A DNA stretch of 64,000 nucleotides from Dyadobacter pollutisoli (GTDB taxonomy: Bacteria; Bacteroidota; Bacteroidia; Cytophagales; Spirosomataceae), in the NCBI RefSeq assembly GCF_026625565.1, contig NZ_CP112998.1, positions 3,722,501 to 3,786,500 on the forward strand, given 5' to 3'. This document shows positions 17,027 through 25,779 of the stretch, one piece after another. A model generated the notes under the pieces. The model was not told the origin of the DNA and did not search any database. It worked only from the letters and a program-made list of their open reading frames with translations. The first letter of the stretch is position 1. Each line of letters begins with the position of its first letter. A program made the translations under genes and the position numbers.

Positions 17027-18007
17027 ATGTCTTCAAGAGGTCTTGTTAGGGTATCTAATCTGATCACACCTGCCCACCATGCTTTTGACCCGCTTTCCAA
17101 ACAGGAAGCTCTCGATCTCATTACCGGATTTGAGGGATTACGAACCAGCAAGAACATTGATGTTTCACAAGCCTCTTTCTTTCTTGACAAAACCACATTG
17201 GAAGAGCTGCTGACCGAAAACCGCAATGGCCCCAATCCTGGCAAAGATTTCACTACCGACTTTCAATTCGACGGGCTGAATGTCTATTTCGGCCTCGATG
17301 AAAACAATAAAATGCTGCTGCTGATGCGCAGGGCATCATTAACCAATAAACCAGAGATATTTGAACAATATAATGAGGTGTCTCAAACCATGCCCGTGTT
17401 CAAGCGTGCTACCAAGACTTTCGAACTGGTCGATTTCGCCTCGGTTTCCTTTAATAGAGGCGATAAGACGCAGGCATACGTCATGGACGTAAATGACAGC
17501 TACTATCAGGAGCTCCGCAAAAATTTCGAAGCAAGGTTCCGGCAGGTGACGCCCGAGTTTAGTATTATCCTCCCGCCCCATGTGTTCGCAGCTGTCGGTG
17601 CCGGCGTATCCAGGTCTGCCGCTACTAGCCGGGGGCTCAGGGCTATCAGTTTGCAAACCTCGGTCACTGGTTATTTTTTGGGTAAAAACGCGCTGATTGA
17701 CCAGCTTTGGAATGAAGAGGGAAATGGGATAGGAATCAAGTTTTTCCTGGGTTACGGATCGGCCAGCCGGAATCATGAACCCTTTCAAATCATGCATATC
17801 ATTGCCATCGGGGCCGAAAACCAGGATGCAACGATTGAGGACTATCCGCGCGAAAGCGTCTGGGGAACCTTGCCGTTCTCTACCGGTCGGCCGTTTCTGA
17901 CCAGGCAAGTGTCCATCGACCCCGACAACCCGTCCGAGCCACCGCCAGTGGGTGACGGCAGCACGCCCAACATGACTTCTTCCTGTGTACGCAGGCTACC
18001 CAGGTAA
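17027..18007 (+). CDS. Protein of unknown function with an internal duplication
   Basis: 326 residues, not recognised. It has no signal peptide or membrane segment. Two stretches share a pattern: residues 51-101 (FFLDKTTLEELL, then GLNVYFGLDENNKMLLLM) and residues 215-263 (YFLGKNALIDQLW, then GIKFFLGYG, then IMHIIAIG). Each has a helix-forming xFL(D/G)Kxx(L)xxL motif, a G(L/I)(N/K)-aromatic strand and a hydrophobic strand, so they look like diverged copies of one alpha/beta domain. The C-terminus is Pro-rich (DPDNPSEPPPVGDG) and ends SSCVRRLPR. It is 2 bp from the 7-TM gene and is the first gene of a four-gene unit with a kinase and regulator. Confidence 0.75.
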   Translation: MSSRGLVRVSNLITPAHHAFDPLSKQEALDLITGFEGLRTSKNIDVSQASFFLDKTTLEELLTENRNGPNPGKDFTTDFQFDGLNVYFGLDENNKMLLLMRRASLTNKPEIFEQYNEVSQTMPVFKRATKTFELVDFASVSFNRGDKTQAYVMDVNDSYYQELRKNFEARFRQVTPEFSIILPPHVFAAVGAGVSRSAATSRGLRAISLQTSVTGYFLGKNALIDQLWNEEGNGIGIKFFLGYGSASRNHEPFQIMHIIAIGAENQDATIEDYPRESVWGTLPFSTGRPFLTRQVSIDPDNPSEPPPVGDGSTPNMTSSCVRRLPR

Positions 18008-18009
18008 CC

Positions 18010-18684
18010 ATGCTTGCGCTGATACAAAATATTTTTGACCAGCTCGCCCAGATCAGCTCCTACCTGTGGTACCTGCCGATTCTGGCCGGTGCCTGGCAGT
18101 GGCGGCATTTGGACACCACTTTCCGATTGTACATCATTGGTTCGGCCTGTTCTGTTTTTATTGTTACCGTCCTCGCTCAGCTGCAATTGCGCAATGTGGC
18201 TTATTACTGCATGCCTTTGCTAGGTAGTGTAATATTTGGAATGATCTTTCAAAATCTCCTGAAACATATCGTCAACCCAAAGCTCATTACCGGGCTGTCC
18301 ATTCTGATCTGGATCGTGGTTTGGCTTTATATTATCATGTATGGTATTCAGGAATTTCAATTGCGATCGACCATTCCATACGATGTGATCATGATGGCAT
18401 TATCGGGCATTTACATTACCGACCGCCTCAGAAACAGCTCTCACATCAACGAGCCACTGTTTTTCCTGGTGCTGGTACTGCTCATTGATTTTTGTGTCAA
18501 CCTGTTTATCGATGTCATGAGCAATTTTCTGACGGCCTATTTTTCAGATAATTTCATGGACCTGCTGTGGGATAAGATCATTCCCGCCTATAACCTGATC
18601 AAGATTATTTGCCTGATCGTGATCATTCTGTCTGTCAAACCCAAACTGCCCAGCCTTGACCAAATGCCAGAATTCGAAAAGTAA
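18010..18684 (+). CDS. Seven-transmembrane protein of unknown function
   Basis: 224 residues with seven hydrophobic segments at about 17-32, 43-62, 63-85, 95-115, 120-138, 150-172 and 200-215 (examples: VAYYCMPLLGSVIFGMIFQN and PLFFLVLVLLIDFCVNLFID). There is no soluble domain and no recognised catalytic motif. It starts 2 bp after the preceding unknown gene and its end overlaps the possible TTG start of the kinase gene, so translation is probably coupled. It may act as the membrane sensor for the kinase, but that is inference from order only. Confidence 0.7.
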   Translation: MLALIQNIFDQLAQISSYLWYLPILAGAWQWRHLDTTFRLYIIGSACSVFIVTVLAQLQLRNVAYYCMPLLGSVIFGMIFQNLLKHIVNPKLITGLSILIWIVVWLYIIMYGIQEFQLRSTIPYDVIMMALSGIYITDRLRNSSHINEPLFFLVLVLLIDFCVNLFIDVMSNFLTAYFSDNFMDLLWDKIIPAYNLIKIICLIVIILSVKPKLPSLDQMPEFEK

Positions 18685-19780
18685 ATGTGCCAGATTTGTC
18701 TTTAAAAGGCTGGCTCCAATGGTTGTGGCCTGCATCTTTTTGTGCAACCTCGTACAGGCACAGGACATTCAGTTTACTTCCTTTCTGGCTACCAATGAAG
18801 AGCAGGATTCCAGCTATAACATTAGCAAGCCTATTGCACTTCTCTACAACCAGACGCACATTATCATCGGATTTATTGATATAAAAGATTCATTGAATGC
18901 ACGTTATGCATATCGACTGGATGGTTTCGACAAACGCTGGCATGAAAACGGCAAACATACCATTGTCAATTATATCAATCTTTTCGGTGGGGATTATACA
19001 TTACAAGTCAAAAACCTCAACTATCCCGAACGCATTGCCTCTCTGCCGTTTCACCTGGACGAAGCTTTCTGGCAAAGGCCGTGGTTTGTGCCCATGATCG
19101 CCGCCTATGCGCTGTTGATACTTGGGATCATTCTTTATTTTATCAGAATGTACCGCCTCCGCAACCAGATCCGCCTGCAAAAGATCCGGAATGAAATCGC
19201 TGCCGACCTGCACGACGATGTGGGTACGGCGTTGAGCAGCATTACTTTTTTGGGTGAAATGGCGCGGTCGCGATTTGAAAAAAAACCGGAAGAGATCCGC
19301 CCGATACTGGAACGGATCATGGACGAATCCAAGGAAATGATGCAGACGATGCGAGGCGTGGTGTGGGTCATTAACCCTCAGAATGATAAGGCGGAAGACT
19401 TCTTTGAGAAGGTCAAATCGTTCGCAGAGTCAGTCCTTCAAAGCAAAAAAATAGAGCTGAAGTTCACAACCAAAGACACCGGACACTGGCAAATGGGTCT
19501 GGAAATACAGCGAAACCTGTTCCTCATCTTCAAGGAAAGTATCGTCAATGCCGCCAAACATTCGGCCGCGACGCAGGTAACCATGGCCGTACAGAAGGAA
19601 AAAAATCACGTATGGATCCTTATCAGTGACAATGGGAAAGGATTTGACGATGACTCCTTGAATGAAGGAAACGGGCTGCGAAACCTCAAAAACAGGGCCA
19701 TGCAGATCGGTGGTGACCTGCAAATTGTTTCAAAACCAGGCGATGGAACGCAGGTAAAAATGGTCATTCCCATCGCATGA
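18656..19780 (+). CDS. Short Y_Y_Y-domain histidine kinase (NarL/HisKA_3 type)
   Basis: 374 residues from TTG 18656 (29-bp overlap with the 7-TM gene); an ATG at 18719 would give 353 residues, and both lead into the hydrophobic signal VVACIFLCNLVQAQ. Residues ~40-140 resemble the Y_Y_Y beta-domain (YAYRLDGFDKRWHENG, GGDYTLQVKNLN). This domain usually follows long propeller repeats, which are absent here. A membrane helix (WFVPMIAAYALLILGIILYF) precedes the HisKA_3 box (IAADLHDDVGTALSSITFLG) and the ATPase (NAAKHSAATQV, ISDNGKGFDDD, GNGLRNLKNRA). The partner regulator is 82 bp downstream. The missing propeller suggests that sensing is supplied by the two upstream proteins. Confidence 0.85.
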   Translation: MTKCQNSKSKCARFVFKRLAPMVVACIFLCNLVQAQDIQFTSFLATNEEQDSSYNISKPIALLYNQTHIIIGFIDIKDSLNARYAYRLDGFDKRWHENGKHTIVNYINLFGGDYTLQVKNLNYPERIASLPFHLDEAFWQRPWFVPMIAAYALLILGIILYFIRMYRLRNQIRLQKIRNEIAADLHDDVGTALSSITFLGEMARSRFEKKPEEIRPILERIMDESKEMMQTMRGVVWVINPQNDKAEDFFEKVKSFAESVLQSKKIELKFTTKDTGHWQMGLEIQRNLFLIFKESIVNAAKHSAATQVTMAVQKEKNHVWILISDNGKGFDDDSLNEGNGLRNLKNRAMQIGGDLQIVSKPGDGTQVKMVIPIA

Positions 19781-19862
19781 ATTCGCTATTGACTGTGTGA
19801 ACGCCTTTATTGACCTTTGATACGCGAAGTCGTTCAATTCTAACATTTTAGTCTTAAATATC

Positions 19863-20495
19863 ATGATCCGGGTAGCCATTTTTGACGATAATAAAACCTT
19901 TACCGATAACCTTTCGCTGCTGTTTGATGGCAGTGATGATTACCTGCTGAGCGGTGTTTTTTCCAATGCCCTCAACGTACTCCAAAAGGTTGCCCGCGCC
20001 AAGCCGGACGTGATTATCATGGACATTAAAATGCCGGAAGTATCAGGTATCGAAGCGGTTAAAACCATTAAAAAGGAATTTCCGGGCCTTCAAATATTAA
20101 TGCAAACTGTATTTGAGGACGAAGACAAAGTTTTCGCGGCCATATGCGCCGGGGCGTCGGGCTACATTCTCAAAGGTACCTCGCCCGATCAGGTCCTGGA
20201 ATCCATTGCGGAAGTCTACACCGGTGGCTCCCCCATGAGCCCCAGCATTGCGCGTAAGGTTTTGTCGTTTTTTCAGTCTGTGAACCAGCCTGAGCCGGAA
20301 TTTTATGACCTTTCCAAACGTGAGAAGGAGATATTGAAATGCCTGGTCGACGGCCAGAGTTACAAAATGATCGCGGAGACCTGTTTCATCAGCATTAACA
20401 CCGTCAATTCACACATTCGGAAAATCTACGAAAAGTTGCATGTCAATTCCTCTCAGGAAGCGGTTTCAAAGGCTTTGAGGCAAAAACTGGTTTGA
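19863..20495 (+). CDS. LuxR/NarL-type response regulator
   Basis: 210 residues. The receiver (1-120) has the acidic pair in VAIFDDNKTF, the acceptor Asp in VIIMDIKMPEVSG, a Thr in LMQTVFEDEDK and a Lys in GYILKGTSPDQ. The C-terminal LuxR HTH spans ~145-205 (LSKREKEILKCLVDGQSYKM, then ISINTVNSHIRKIYEKL). It is the natural partner of the kinase just upstream. Its stop is 9 bp from the stop of the converging LysR gene. Targets are unknown; the palindrome at 16954 is a candidate. Confidence 0.92.
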   Translation: MIRVAIFDDNKTFTDNLSLLFDGSDDYLLSGVFSNALNVLQKVARAKPDVIIMDIKMPEVSGIEAVKTIKKEFPGLQILMQTVFEDEDKVFAAICAGASGYILKGTSPDQVLESIAEVYTGGSPMSPSIARKVLSFFQSVNQPEPEFYDLSKREKEILKCLVDGQSYKMIAETCFISINTVNSHIRKIYEKLHVNSSQEAVSKALRQKLV

Positions 20496-20504
20496 ATATT
20501 AATA

Positions 20505-21407
20505 CTATTCTTCCACCATTACTTTTCTAAACAAATTCTTGATCAGCGCGATCTCGCTGCCATATTGTGTCCGCTTTCGGGTGGCGAAGTGCAATGTGTT
20601 TTTGAGTTTGGGCGAACCTTCCCACAACACCTTGATCAGCCCGTTTTCGACTTCTTTGCGGCAAAGAAAATCGGGGATCACCGCCAGGCCATTCCCGCCG
20701 GTGAGGCAACGCACAATGGAATTGATGTTTGGAACAATGTAATTAGGCCGGAAGTCGGGGTTACTGTTGAAATTGAGCTGCCAAAACCGGAACAAATGCT
20801 CCATGTCGCTGGTCGTTCCATACCATTTCTGCTCTTTCAGCCAGGCCAGGATCGCATCTTTGTCTTTCTTTTTAAGCAATTCGTGAAAAGCCGTGTCGTC
20901 CACCTCGTTACCGCAGACCATTACAATGGTTTCCGAAGAAAAAGCCTCATGCTCAATATTCGGTGATGTGCCTTTTTGAGGCGTGATGATCAGGTCCAGA
21001 ATGCCTTTATCAAGCTGATCGAGCATTTCCCGGTACTCCCCAAAACGGATGATCACATTGAAAGGTAATGTCGAAATGTACTGTTCCAGCGTGATCTGGA
21101 AGGTTTCAAAACACATTCCTACGCTGATCGTGGGCGTATGTTTTTCAGTGCTTTTCTGAAAGTTCTTCTCTGTGTCTTCCAGCCGGGTCAATGGTTCGAT
21201 AATGGAATTAAACAAGACCTTGCCCCGCTCGGTCGGGATCATGCGACGGCCTGTGCGGTCGAACAGCTTGTAACCCACATAACTTTCGAGCGAGCCCAAA
21301 TGCAGGCTAACGCCCGGCTGAGAAATAAAAAGTGCTTCGGCAGCGCCGGTAAGCGTCCCGGTTTTATATATAGCCTTAAAAGTGCGGTACCATTCCAGAT
21401 TGACCAT
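20505..21407 (-). CDS. LysR-family transcriptional regulator
   Basis: 300 residues, the standard LysR length. The N-terminal winged HTH is clear: YRTFKAIYKTGTLTGAAEAL, FISQPGVSLHLGSLE, GYKLFDRTGRRMIPTERG. Residues ~90-300 form the periplasmic-binding-like effector domain. It is divergent from the NAD(P)H oxidoreductase at 21515, the usual arrangement for a LysR regulator and its target. The intergenic ATACAAATGTAT dyad fits a T-N11-A LysR box. Confidence 0.92.
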   Translation of the reverse strand: MVNLEWYRTFKAIYKTGTLTGAAEALFISQPGVSLHLGSLESYVGYKLFDRTGRRMIPTERGKVLFNSIIEPLTRLEDTEKNFQKSTEKHTPTISVGMCFETFQITLEQYISTLPFNVIIRFGEYREMLDQLDKGILDLIITPQKGTSPNIEHEAFSSETIVMVCGNEVDDTAFHELLKKKDKDAILAWLKEQKWYGTTSDMEHLFRFWQLNFNSNPDFRPNYIVPNINSIVRCLTGGNGLAVIPDFLCRKEVENGLIKVLWEGSPKLKNTLHFATRKRTQYGSEIALIKNLFRKVMVEE

Positions 21408-21430
21408 TGTTTTATAGTATTATAATAATG

Positions 21431-21442
21431 ATACAAATGTAT
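21431..21442. promoter_or_regulatory. Candidate LysR box between divergent genes
   Basis: ATACA-AA-TGTAT is a short dyad within a T-N11-A frame (the T at 21429 to the A at 21441). It lies 24 bp before the LysR start and 73 bp before the oxidoreductase start. Confidence 0.4.
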
Positions 21443-21477
21443 GATTTATGTTATTTTTATAATAACTAATCTGCCGG

Positions 21478-21485
21478 TAATTTTG
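21478..21485 (+). promoter_or_regulatory. Candidate -7 box TAATTTTG for the oxidoreductase
   Basis: TAATTTTG matches the Bacteroidota TAnnTTTG consensus, 29 bp before the ATG at 21515. No exact TTG was seen at the -33 spacing, so the promoter may depend on the LysR activator. Confidence 0.4.
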
Positions 21486-21514
21486 TGCCATAGCAATTTG
21501 AAAAACAAAAAGAC

Positions 21515-22165
21515 ATGACCAAAATATTCATCATTAACGGCGGCCAAAACTTCGGACATTCAGGAGGCAGATATAATAACTCCGTCACAGCAACCACAGA
21601 GGCCTTTTTTCAAGGAAATAAAGATTTTGAAGTCCGCACGACACATATCAGCAAAGGTTACGTCCCTGCCGAAGAAGTCGAAAAATACAACTGGGCGGAC
21701 GTGGTGATCTACCACACGCCGGTTTGGTGGTTCCAGCTGCCGCACGATTTCAAAAAATACATTGACGTCGTATTTACAGCCGGTCATAACAAAGGCATTT
21801 ACCACAGCGACGGACGCAAATTCGACAACCCCGCCATCAATTACGGCACTGGTGGACAGCTGCACGGCAAACACTACATGCTTACTACCAGCTGGAACGC
21901 GCCTGCGACGGCATTTACATTACCGGGAGAATTTTTCAATGAAACTAGCGTAGACGATGGCCCAATGTTCGGTTTCCACCGCATGAATGCATTTACCGGA
22001 ATGAACCCTCTGAAAAGCTTTCATTTTCACGACGTTGAAAAAAATGCGGACGTCAACCGCGACCTGGACTATTACCGGGATCACCTCGCTGAGGTATTCT
22101 CCGGTACTAGTTACCTGAGTGCCACTAAACTGGAAACTAAAGAACCCCAATATACTCCGGTTTAA
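21515..22165 (+). CDS. NAD(P)H-dependent flavodoxin-fold oxidoreductase (MdaB-like)
   Basis: 216 residues. The flavodoxin-like FMN/FAD-binding fold is shown by the N-terminal strand and loop (KIFIINGGQNFGHSGGRYNN), the TPVWWFQLPHDFKKYIDVVF segment typical of MdaB-type quinone reductases, and GGQLHGKHYMLTTSWNAPA. These enzymes reduce quinones by two electrons and limit oxidative stress, in the cytosol. It is controlled in all likelihood by the divergent LysR gene and ends at a strong terminator. Confidence 0.88.
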   Translation: MTKIFIINGGQNFGHSGGRYNNSVTATTEAFFQGNKDFEVRTTHISKGYVPAEEVEKYNWADVVIYHTPVWWFQLPHDFKKYIDVVFTAGHNKGIYHSDGRKFDNPAINYGTGGQLHGKHYMLTTSWNAPATAFTLPGEFFNETSVDDGPMFGFHRMNAFTGMNPLKSFHFHDVEKNADVNRDLDYYRDHLAEVFSGTSYLSATKLETKEPQYTPV

Positions 22166-22172
22166 CCGCTGT

Positions 22173-22204
22173 AAACGACACTTGACCCCAGGTGTCGTTT
22201 TTTC
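22173..22204 (+). terminator. Rho-independent terminator
   Basis: AAACGACACTTG pairs with CAGGTGTCGTTT (one G-T pair) around a short C-rich loop and runs into a T-tract, right after the oxidoreductase stop. Confidence 0.85.
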
Positions 22205-22254
22205 CAAAAACACCCCTTCGCAAATTTGTCCGGTTATTAATTAAATAATTGGAC

Positions 22255-24633
22255 ATGAAAAATTTCTTGCTACTCTTAATCGGCCTCTTTGCATTTCGTC
22301 CGCTGCAGGCCCAGCTGGCAACTCAAACGATCCGCGGCGTAATCCGTGACGAGGTGGCGCAATCACCCGTCATTGGCGCGTCGGTCATGCTCATTCAGGC
22401 GGAAGGCGCAAACCCCGTCGGTGCGATCACAGACGTGAACGGAGAATTCAAAATAACGGGCATTACTACCGGAAGACATTCATTCAGAATCACTTCCGTC
22501 GGTTATGAAGAACAGCGCCTTTCCAATATTATCGTTACCGCAGGAAAGGAAGTCGTCCTGAATGTGACATTGACTGAAATGGTCAAAGAACTGGGCGAGG
22601 TAGTGGTCACATCTGACAGAAAAAACGACAAGACCAAAACCAACAATGAACTGGCGCTGGTGAGCGGCCGCTCTTTCAATGTGGAAGATACCAAACGTTA
22701 CGCGGGCGCGCTGGGCGATCCTTCGCGTATGGCGGCCAACTATGCCGGCGTGGTTTCCGGTAACGATTCACGTAATGATATAGTCGTGCGCGGCAACTCC
22801 CCTACCGGTATGCTGTGGCAGTTGGAAGGACTCAACATTCCCAACCCAAACCATTTCGGGTCGCTAGGAAGTACGGGAGGGCCCGTCAGTATGCTCAATA
22901 ACAACACATTAGATAAATCAGATTTTCTGACCAGCGCATTTCCGTCTCAGTATGGCAATGCATTGTCAGCCGTATTTGACCTGCGTTTGCGGGAAGGTAA
23001 TAATGCCAAACATGAGTTTTTGGGACAGGTTGGTTTCAATGGTTTTGAAGTCGGGGCAGAAGGGCCATTCTCCAAAAACTCCAAAGCTTCATACCTGGTC
23101 AATTACCGTTACTCAACACTGGGCCTTTTCAAAGCGCTTGGTATCAATTTCGGCACAGGCAGCGCGGTTCCTGACTATTCAGATCTGAACTTCAAAGTAG
23201 CAGTACCGACCGGAACCAAGGGAAAACTGACGCTTTTCGGTATTGTGGGACAAAGCGATGTGACCTTTCTAGGCAACGAAGTCGATACAACCAACACCAA
23301 TTTATACGGTACCGAAAACTCAAACACCAGGGTAAAATACGGTACTAACATCTTCGGTGTGAGCTACGAACATACACTCTCACCTAAAACATTTGCTAAA
23401 CTAACTTTGGGAGCCAGTACAACCAGCCAGGTTTTCAGCGGCGATTCTATCAGCATTGTTACCAGAGAGGCTTTCCTGAGCGGTGAGGCCAGATTTAAAA
23501 CCCGCAAATACTCGGCAGTGCTGAATATGAAGCACAAGATCAATACAAAGCACAGCTTATATGGTGGTGTCACCGTGGACCTGCTCAATTTTGATCTTTT
23601 TAACAGAAATATTTACAATGCCGGCCAATTTGATACCGTTCGGGTGAATGTCAAAGACCAAAGCAACATCATCACGCAGGCTTACGGACAATGGAAGTAC
23701 CGGATCAACAAGAACTTACAACTGACAACGGGCTTGCACGCGCAGCATTTTAGTTTGAATAACCAGGTCGCTGTGGAGCCAAGGTTCGGTCTTCAATACA
23801 CTTTCCTGAATGGTCAGTCGCTGAGCGCAGGATATGGGCTGAATAGCCAGGCGCAGAGTACTTACGCCTATTATGTGCAGACGCCAACACCTGCGGGGCC
23901 GATTTATACCAACAAAAAGCTGGATTTTACAAAAAGTCACCATTTTGTGCTGAGTTACGAAAACCGGCTGACTGAAAACCTTTTGCTAAAAGTGGAACCT
24001 TACTATCAGTCCATTTTCAATGTACCGGTCGAACGCAATAGCTCGTCGTTTTCAGTGCTCAATACCGGCAGTGATTTTGGAAATATGGACGAGGACAGCC
24101 TTATCAATAAAGGCACCGGCAGGAATTATGGCGTGGAACTTACATTGGAAAGGTATTTCAACCGCGGCTACTATTTCCTGATCACGACCTCATTATTTGA
24201 TTCGAAATACAAAGGAAGCGACGGAATTCAGCGAAACACAGCATTTAACAGCCATTATGTACTCAATATTCTGGCAGGTAAGGAAATTAAAATTGGTGCA
24301 AATAATATTGTGAGCGCCAGTATCAAAACCACTTTTGTGGGTGGGAAATACATTTCGCCATTGAACCTGGAAGAATCGCGACGTCGCGGCGGGGCCGTGT
24401 ACGACGAACGCAATGCTTTTTCTCAACGCCAGAACGCATATTTCAGGACGGACGTACGACTTACCTATCGTAAAGAATTGCGCAAAAGCACCATTGAAGC
24501 GTCGCTGGACCTGCAAAATGTGAGCGCTGCCAAAAACATATTCCAGCAAACCTACAACCCGCGTACCAACAGCATGGCGACCGAGTATCAGCAGGGATTT
24601 TTCCCGGTACCCATGTTCAGGTTCACATTTTAG
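22255..24633 (+). CDS. TonB-dependent receptor with carboxypeptidase-regulatory domain
   Basis: The ATG at 22255 gives 792 residues; a TTG two codons earlier is unlikely. Signal peptide MKNFLLLLIGLFAFRPLQAQ. Residues ~25-110 are the beta-sandwich regulatory domain (IRGVIRDEVAQSPVIGASVM). Residues ~115-230 form the plug (DPSRMAANYAGVVSGNDSRN, DIVVRGNSPTGMLWQLEGLN). The rest is the barrel, ending FFPVPMFRFTF with the terminal aromatic expected for outer-membrane insertion. It has no SusD partner, so it is not a classic glycan importer; the ligand is unknown. The LytS/LytT pair immediately downstream is probably functionally linked. AT-rich dyads lie in the 50 bp before the start. Confidence 0.87.
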   Translation: MKNFLLLLIGLFAFRPLQAQLATQTIRGVIRDEVAQSPVIGASVMLIQAEGANPVGAITDVNGEFKITGITTGRHSFRITSVGYEEQRLSNIIVTAGKEVVLNVTLTEMVKELGEVVVTSDRKNDKTKTNNELALVSGRSFNVEDTKRYAGALGDPSRMAANYAGVVSGNDSRNDIVVRGNSPTGMLWQLEGLNIPNPNHFGSLGSTGGPVSMLNNNTLDKSDFLTSAFPSQYGNALSAVFDLRLREGNNAKHEFLGQVGFNGFEVGAEGPFSKNSKASYLVNYRYSTLGLFKALGINFGTGSAVPDYSDLNFKVAVPTGTKGKLTLFGIVGQSDVTFLGNEVDTTNTNLYGTENSNTRVKYGTNIFGVSYEHTLSPKTFAKLTLGASTTSQVFSGDSISIVTREAFLSGEARFKTRKYSAVLNMKHKINTKHSLYGGVTVDLLNFDLFNRNIYNAGQFDTVRVNVKDQSNIITQAYGQWKYRINKNLQLTTGLHAQHFSLNNQVAVEPRFGLQYTFLNGQSLSAGYGLNSQAQSTYAYYVQTPTPAGPIYTNKKLDFTKSHHFVLSYENRLTENLLLKVEPYYQSIFNVPVERNSSSFSVLNTGSDFGNMDEDSLINKGTGRNYGVELTLERYFNRGYYFLITTSLFDSKYKGSDGIQRNTAFNSHYVLNILAGKEIKIGANNIVSASIKTTFVGGKYISPLNLEESRRRGGAVYDERNAFSQRQNAYFRTDVRLTYRKELRKSTIEASLDLQNVSAAKNIFQQTYNPRTNSMATEYQQGFFPVPMFRFTF

Positions 24634-24705
24634 CCTTGCCGAATGGTCTAATGTTAGTATTTATTTGCGAATTTTAAGGTCAAAGAAAACGACGTGGAGA
24701 AAACA

Positions 24706-25731
24706 ATGAGTGAATCCCTATACAAGCTCAATGATGCAAAAATGCGTCTGATCGGCATCCCGTTGCTTTCTTTGATCATTCCTATGGTGCTGAGTTTCGA
24801 TGATTTTCGGCGACTAAGCGCCAATTACATGCTTTCTGTTGGCATCTCGTTCGTGATTACGGTGGCGCTTTGGGAAGGCAACCGGTACATTATCATGCTT
24901 ATGCGCCGCATTTTCCCGAATTACAGCCAAACCACCAAAAGGCTGCTTTTTGAAGCGGTACTGGCACTTGCTTACACGCTTGCGACCACATTTATCCTCG
25001 ATGAGATCCTTTGCAAGACATTCAACGCCCGGACTGGCATCCTGCTGGGCTTCCGGATCAGTTTACTACCTACCCTGCTTGTGTACCTGGTTTATGAAGC
25101 TATTTATTTCTTCGAAGCCTGGAAACTGAATGTAAGGAAAACCGAGTCACTGATGCGGGAAGGCATTGAAACCCAGCTCGCTGTACTTAAAAATCAGCTG
25201 GACCCGCACTTTCTTTTCAATAGCATGAACACCCTTGCCGCACTGATCGACGATACCAATGTGGATGCGCAGCAATACCTGGAAAGGCTTTCGGATGTAT
25301 ACCGGTATGTGCTCGTGAGCAGGAGCAAAAATACGGTGCAGCTCGACGAGGAAATCACTTTTCTGGATGCCTACGTTTATCTCAACAAGATCAGGTTCAG
25401 GGACAATCTGCTAGTGGAAAAGCACATTTCGCCGGATACTTACCGGCAGCATGTGACGCCGCTCAGCATTCAGATGCTCATTGAAAACGCGATCAAGCAT
25501 AACATTGCCTCCAAGGATAATCCATTGAAAATCAGCATCAGGCAGGAAGGAAATCAATATCTTGTTGTTGAAAATAATATTCAGGAGAAGACGATACTTG
25601 AAAAATCGACACGGGTAGGGCTGCAAAATATCATAAACAGGTACAGCCTCCTCACCGAGCGACGGGTAGAGATCATTCAAAGCTCCGAGTTGTTTACGGT
25701 CAAAATTCCATTGATCAGCCAGTTGGTTTAA
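24706..25731 (+). CDS. LytS-type membrane histidine kinase
   Basis: The ATG at 24706 follows a GGAG 8 bases upstream and gives 341 residues; GTG 24694 is in frame. Four hydrophobic segments lie in residues ~20-150 (LLSLIIPMVLSF, FEAVLALAYTLATTFIL, and others). The His_kinase domain has the acceptor His in QLDPHFLFNSMNTLAALIDD, and the ATPase region has MLIENAIKHNIASKDNP and GLQNIINRYSLLTERR. Its regulator partner is the LytTR gene 48 bp downstream. Confidence 0.88.
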   Translation: MSESLYKLNDAKMRLIGIPLLSLIIPMVLSFDDFRRLSANYMLSVGISFVITVALWEGNRYIIMLMRRIFPNYSQTTKRLLFEAVLALAYTLATTFILDEILCKTFNARTGILLGFRISLLPTLLVYLVYEAIYFFEAWKLNVRKTESLMREGIETQLAVLKNQLDPHFLFNSMNTLAALIDDTNVDAQQYLERLSDVYRYVLVSRSKNTVQLDEEITFLDAYVYLNKIRFRDNLLVEKHISPDTYRQHVTPLSIQMLIENAIKHNIASKDNPLKISIRQEGNQYLVVENNIQEKTILEKSTRVGLQNIINRYSLLTERRVEIIQSSELFTVKIPLISQLV

Positions 25732-25779
25732 AATCATTTTCTTGCTCCACTGCTGGCGCATGCATAGGAGCCCATTGCC

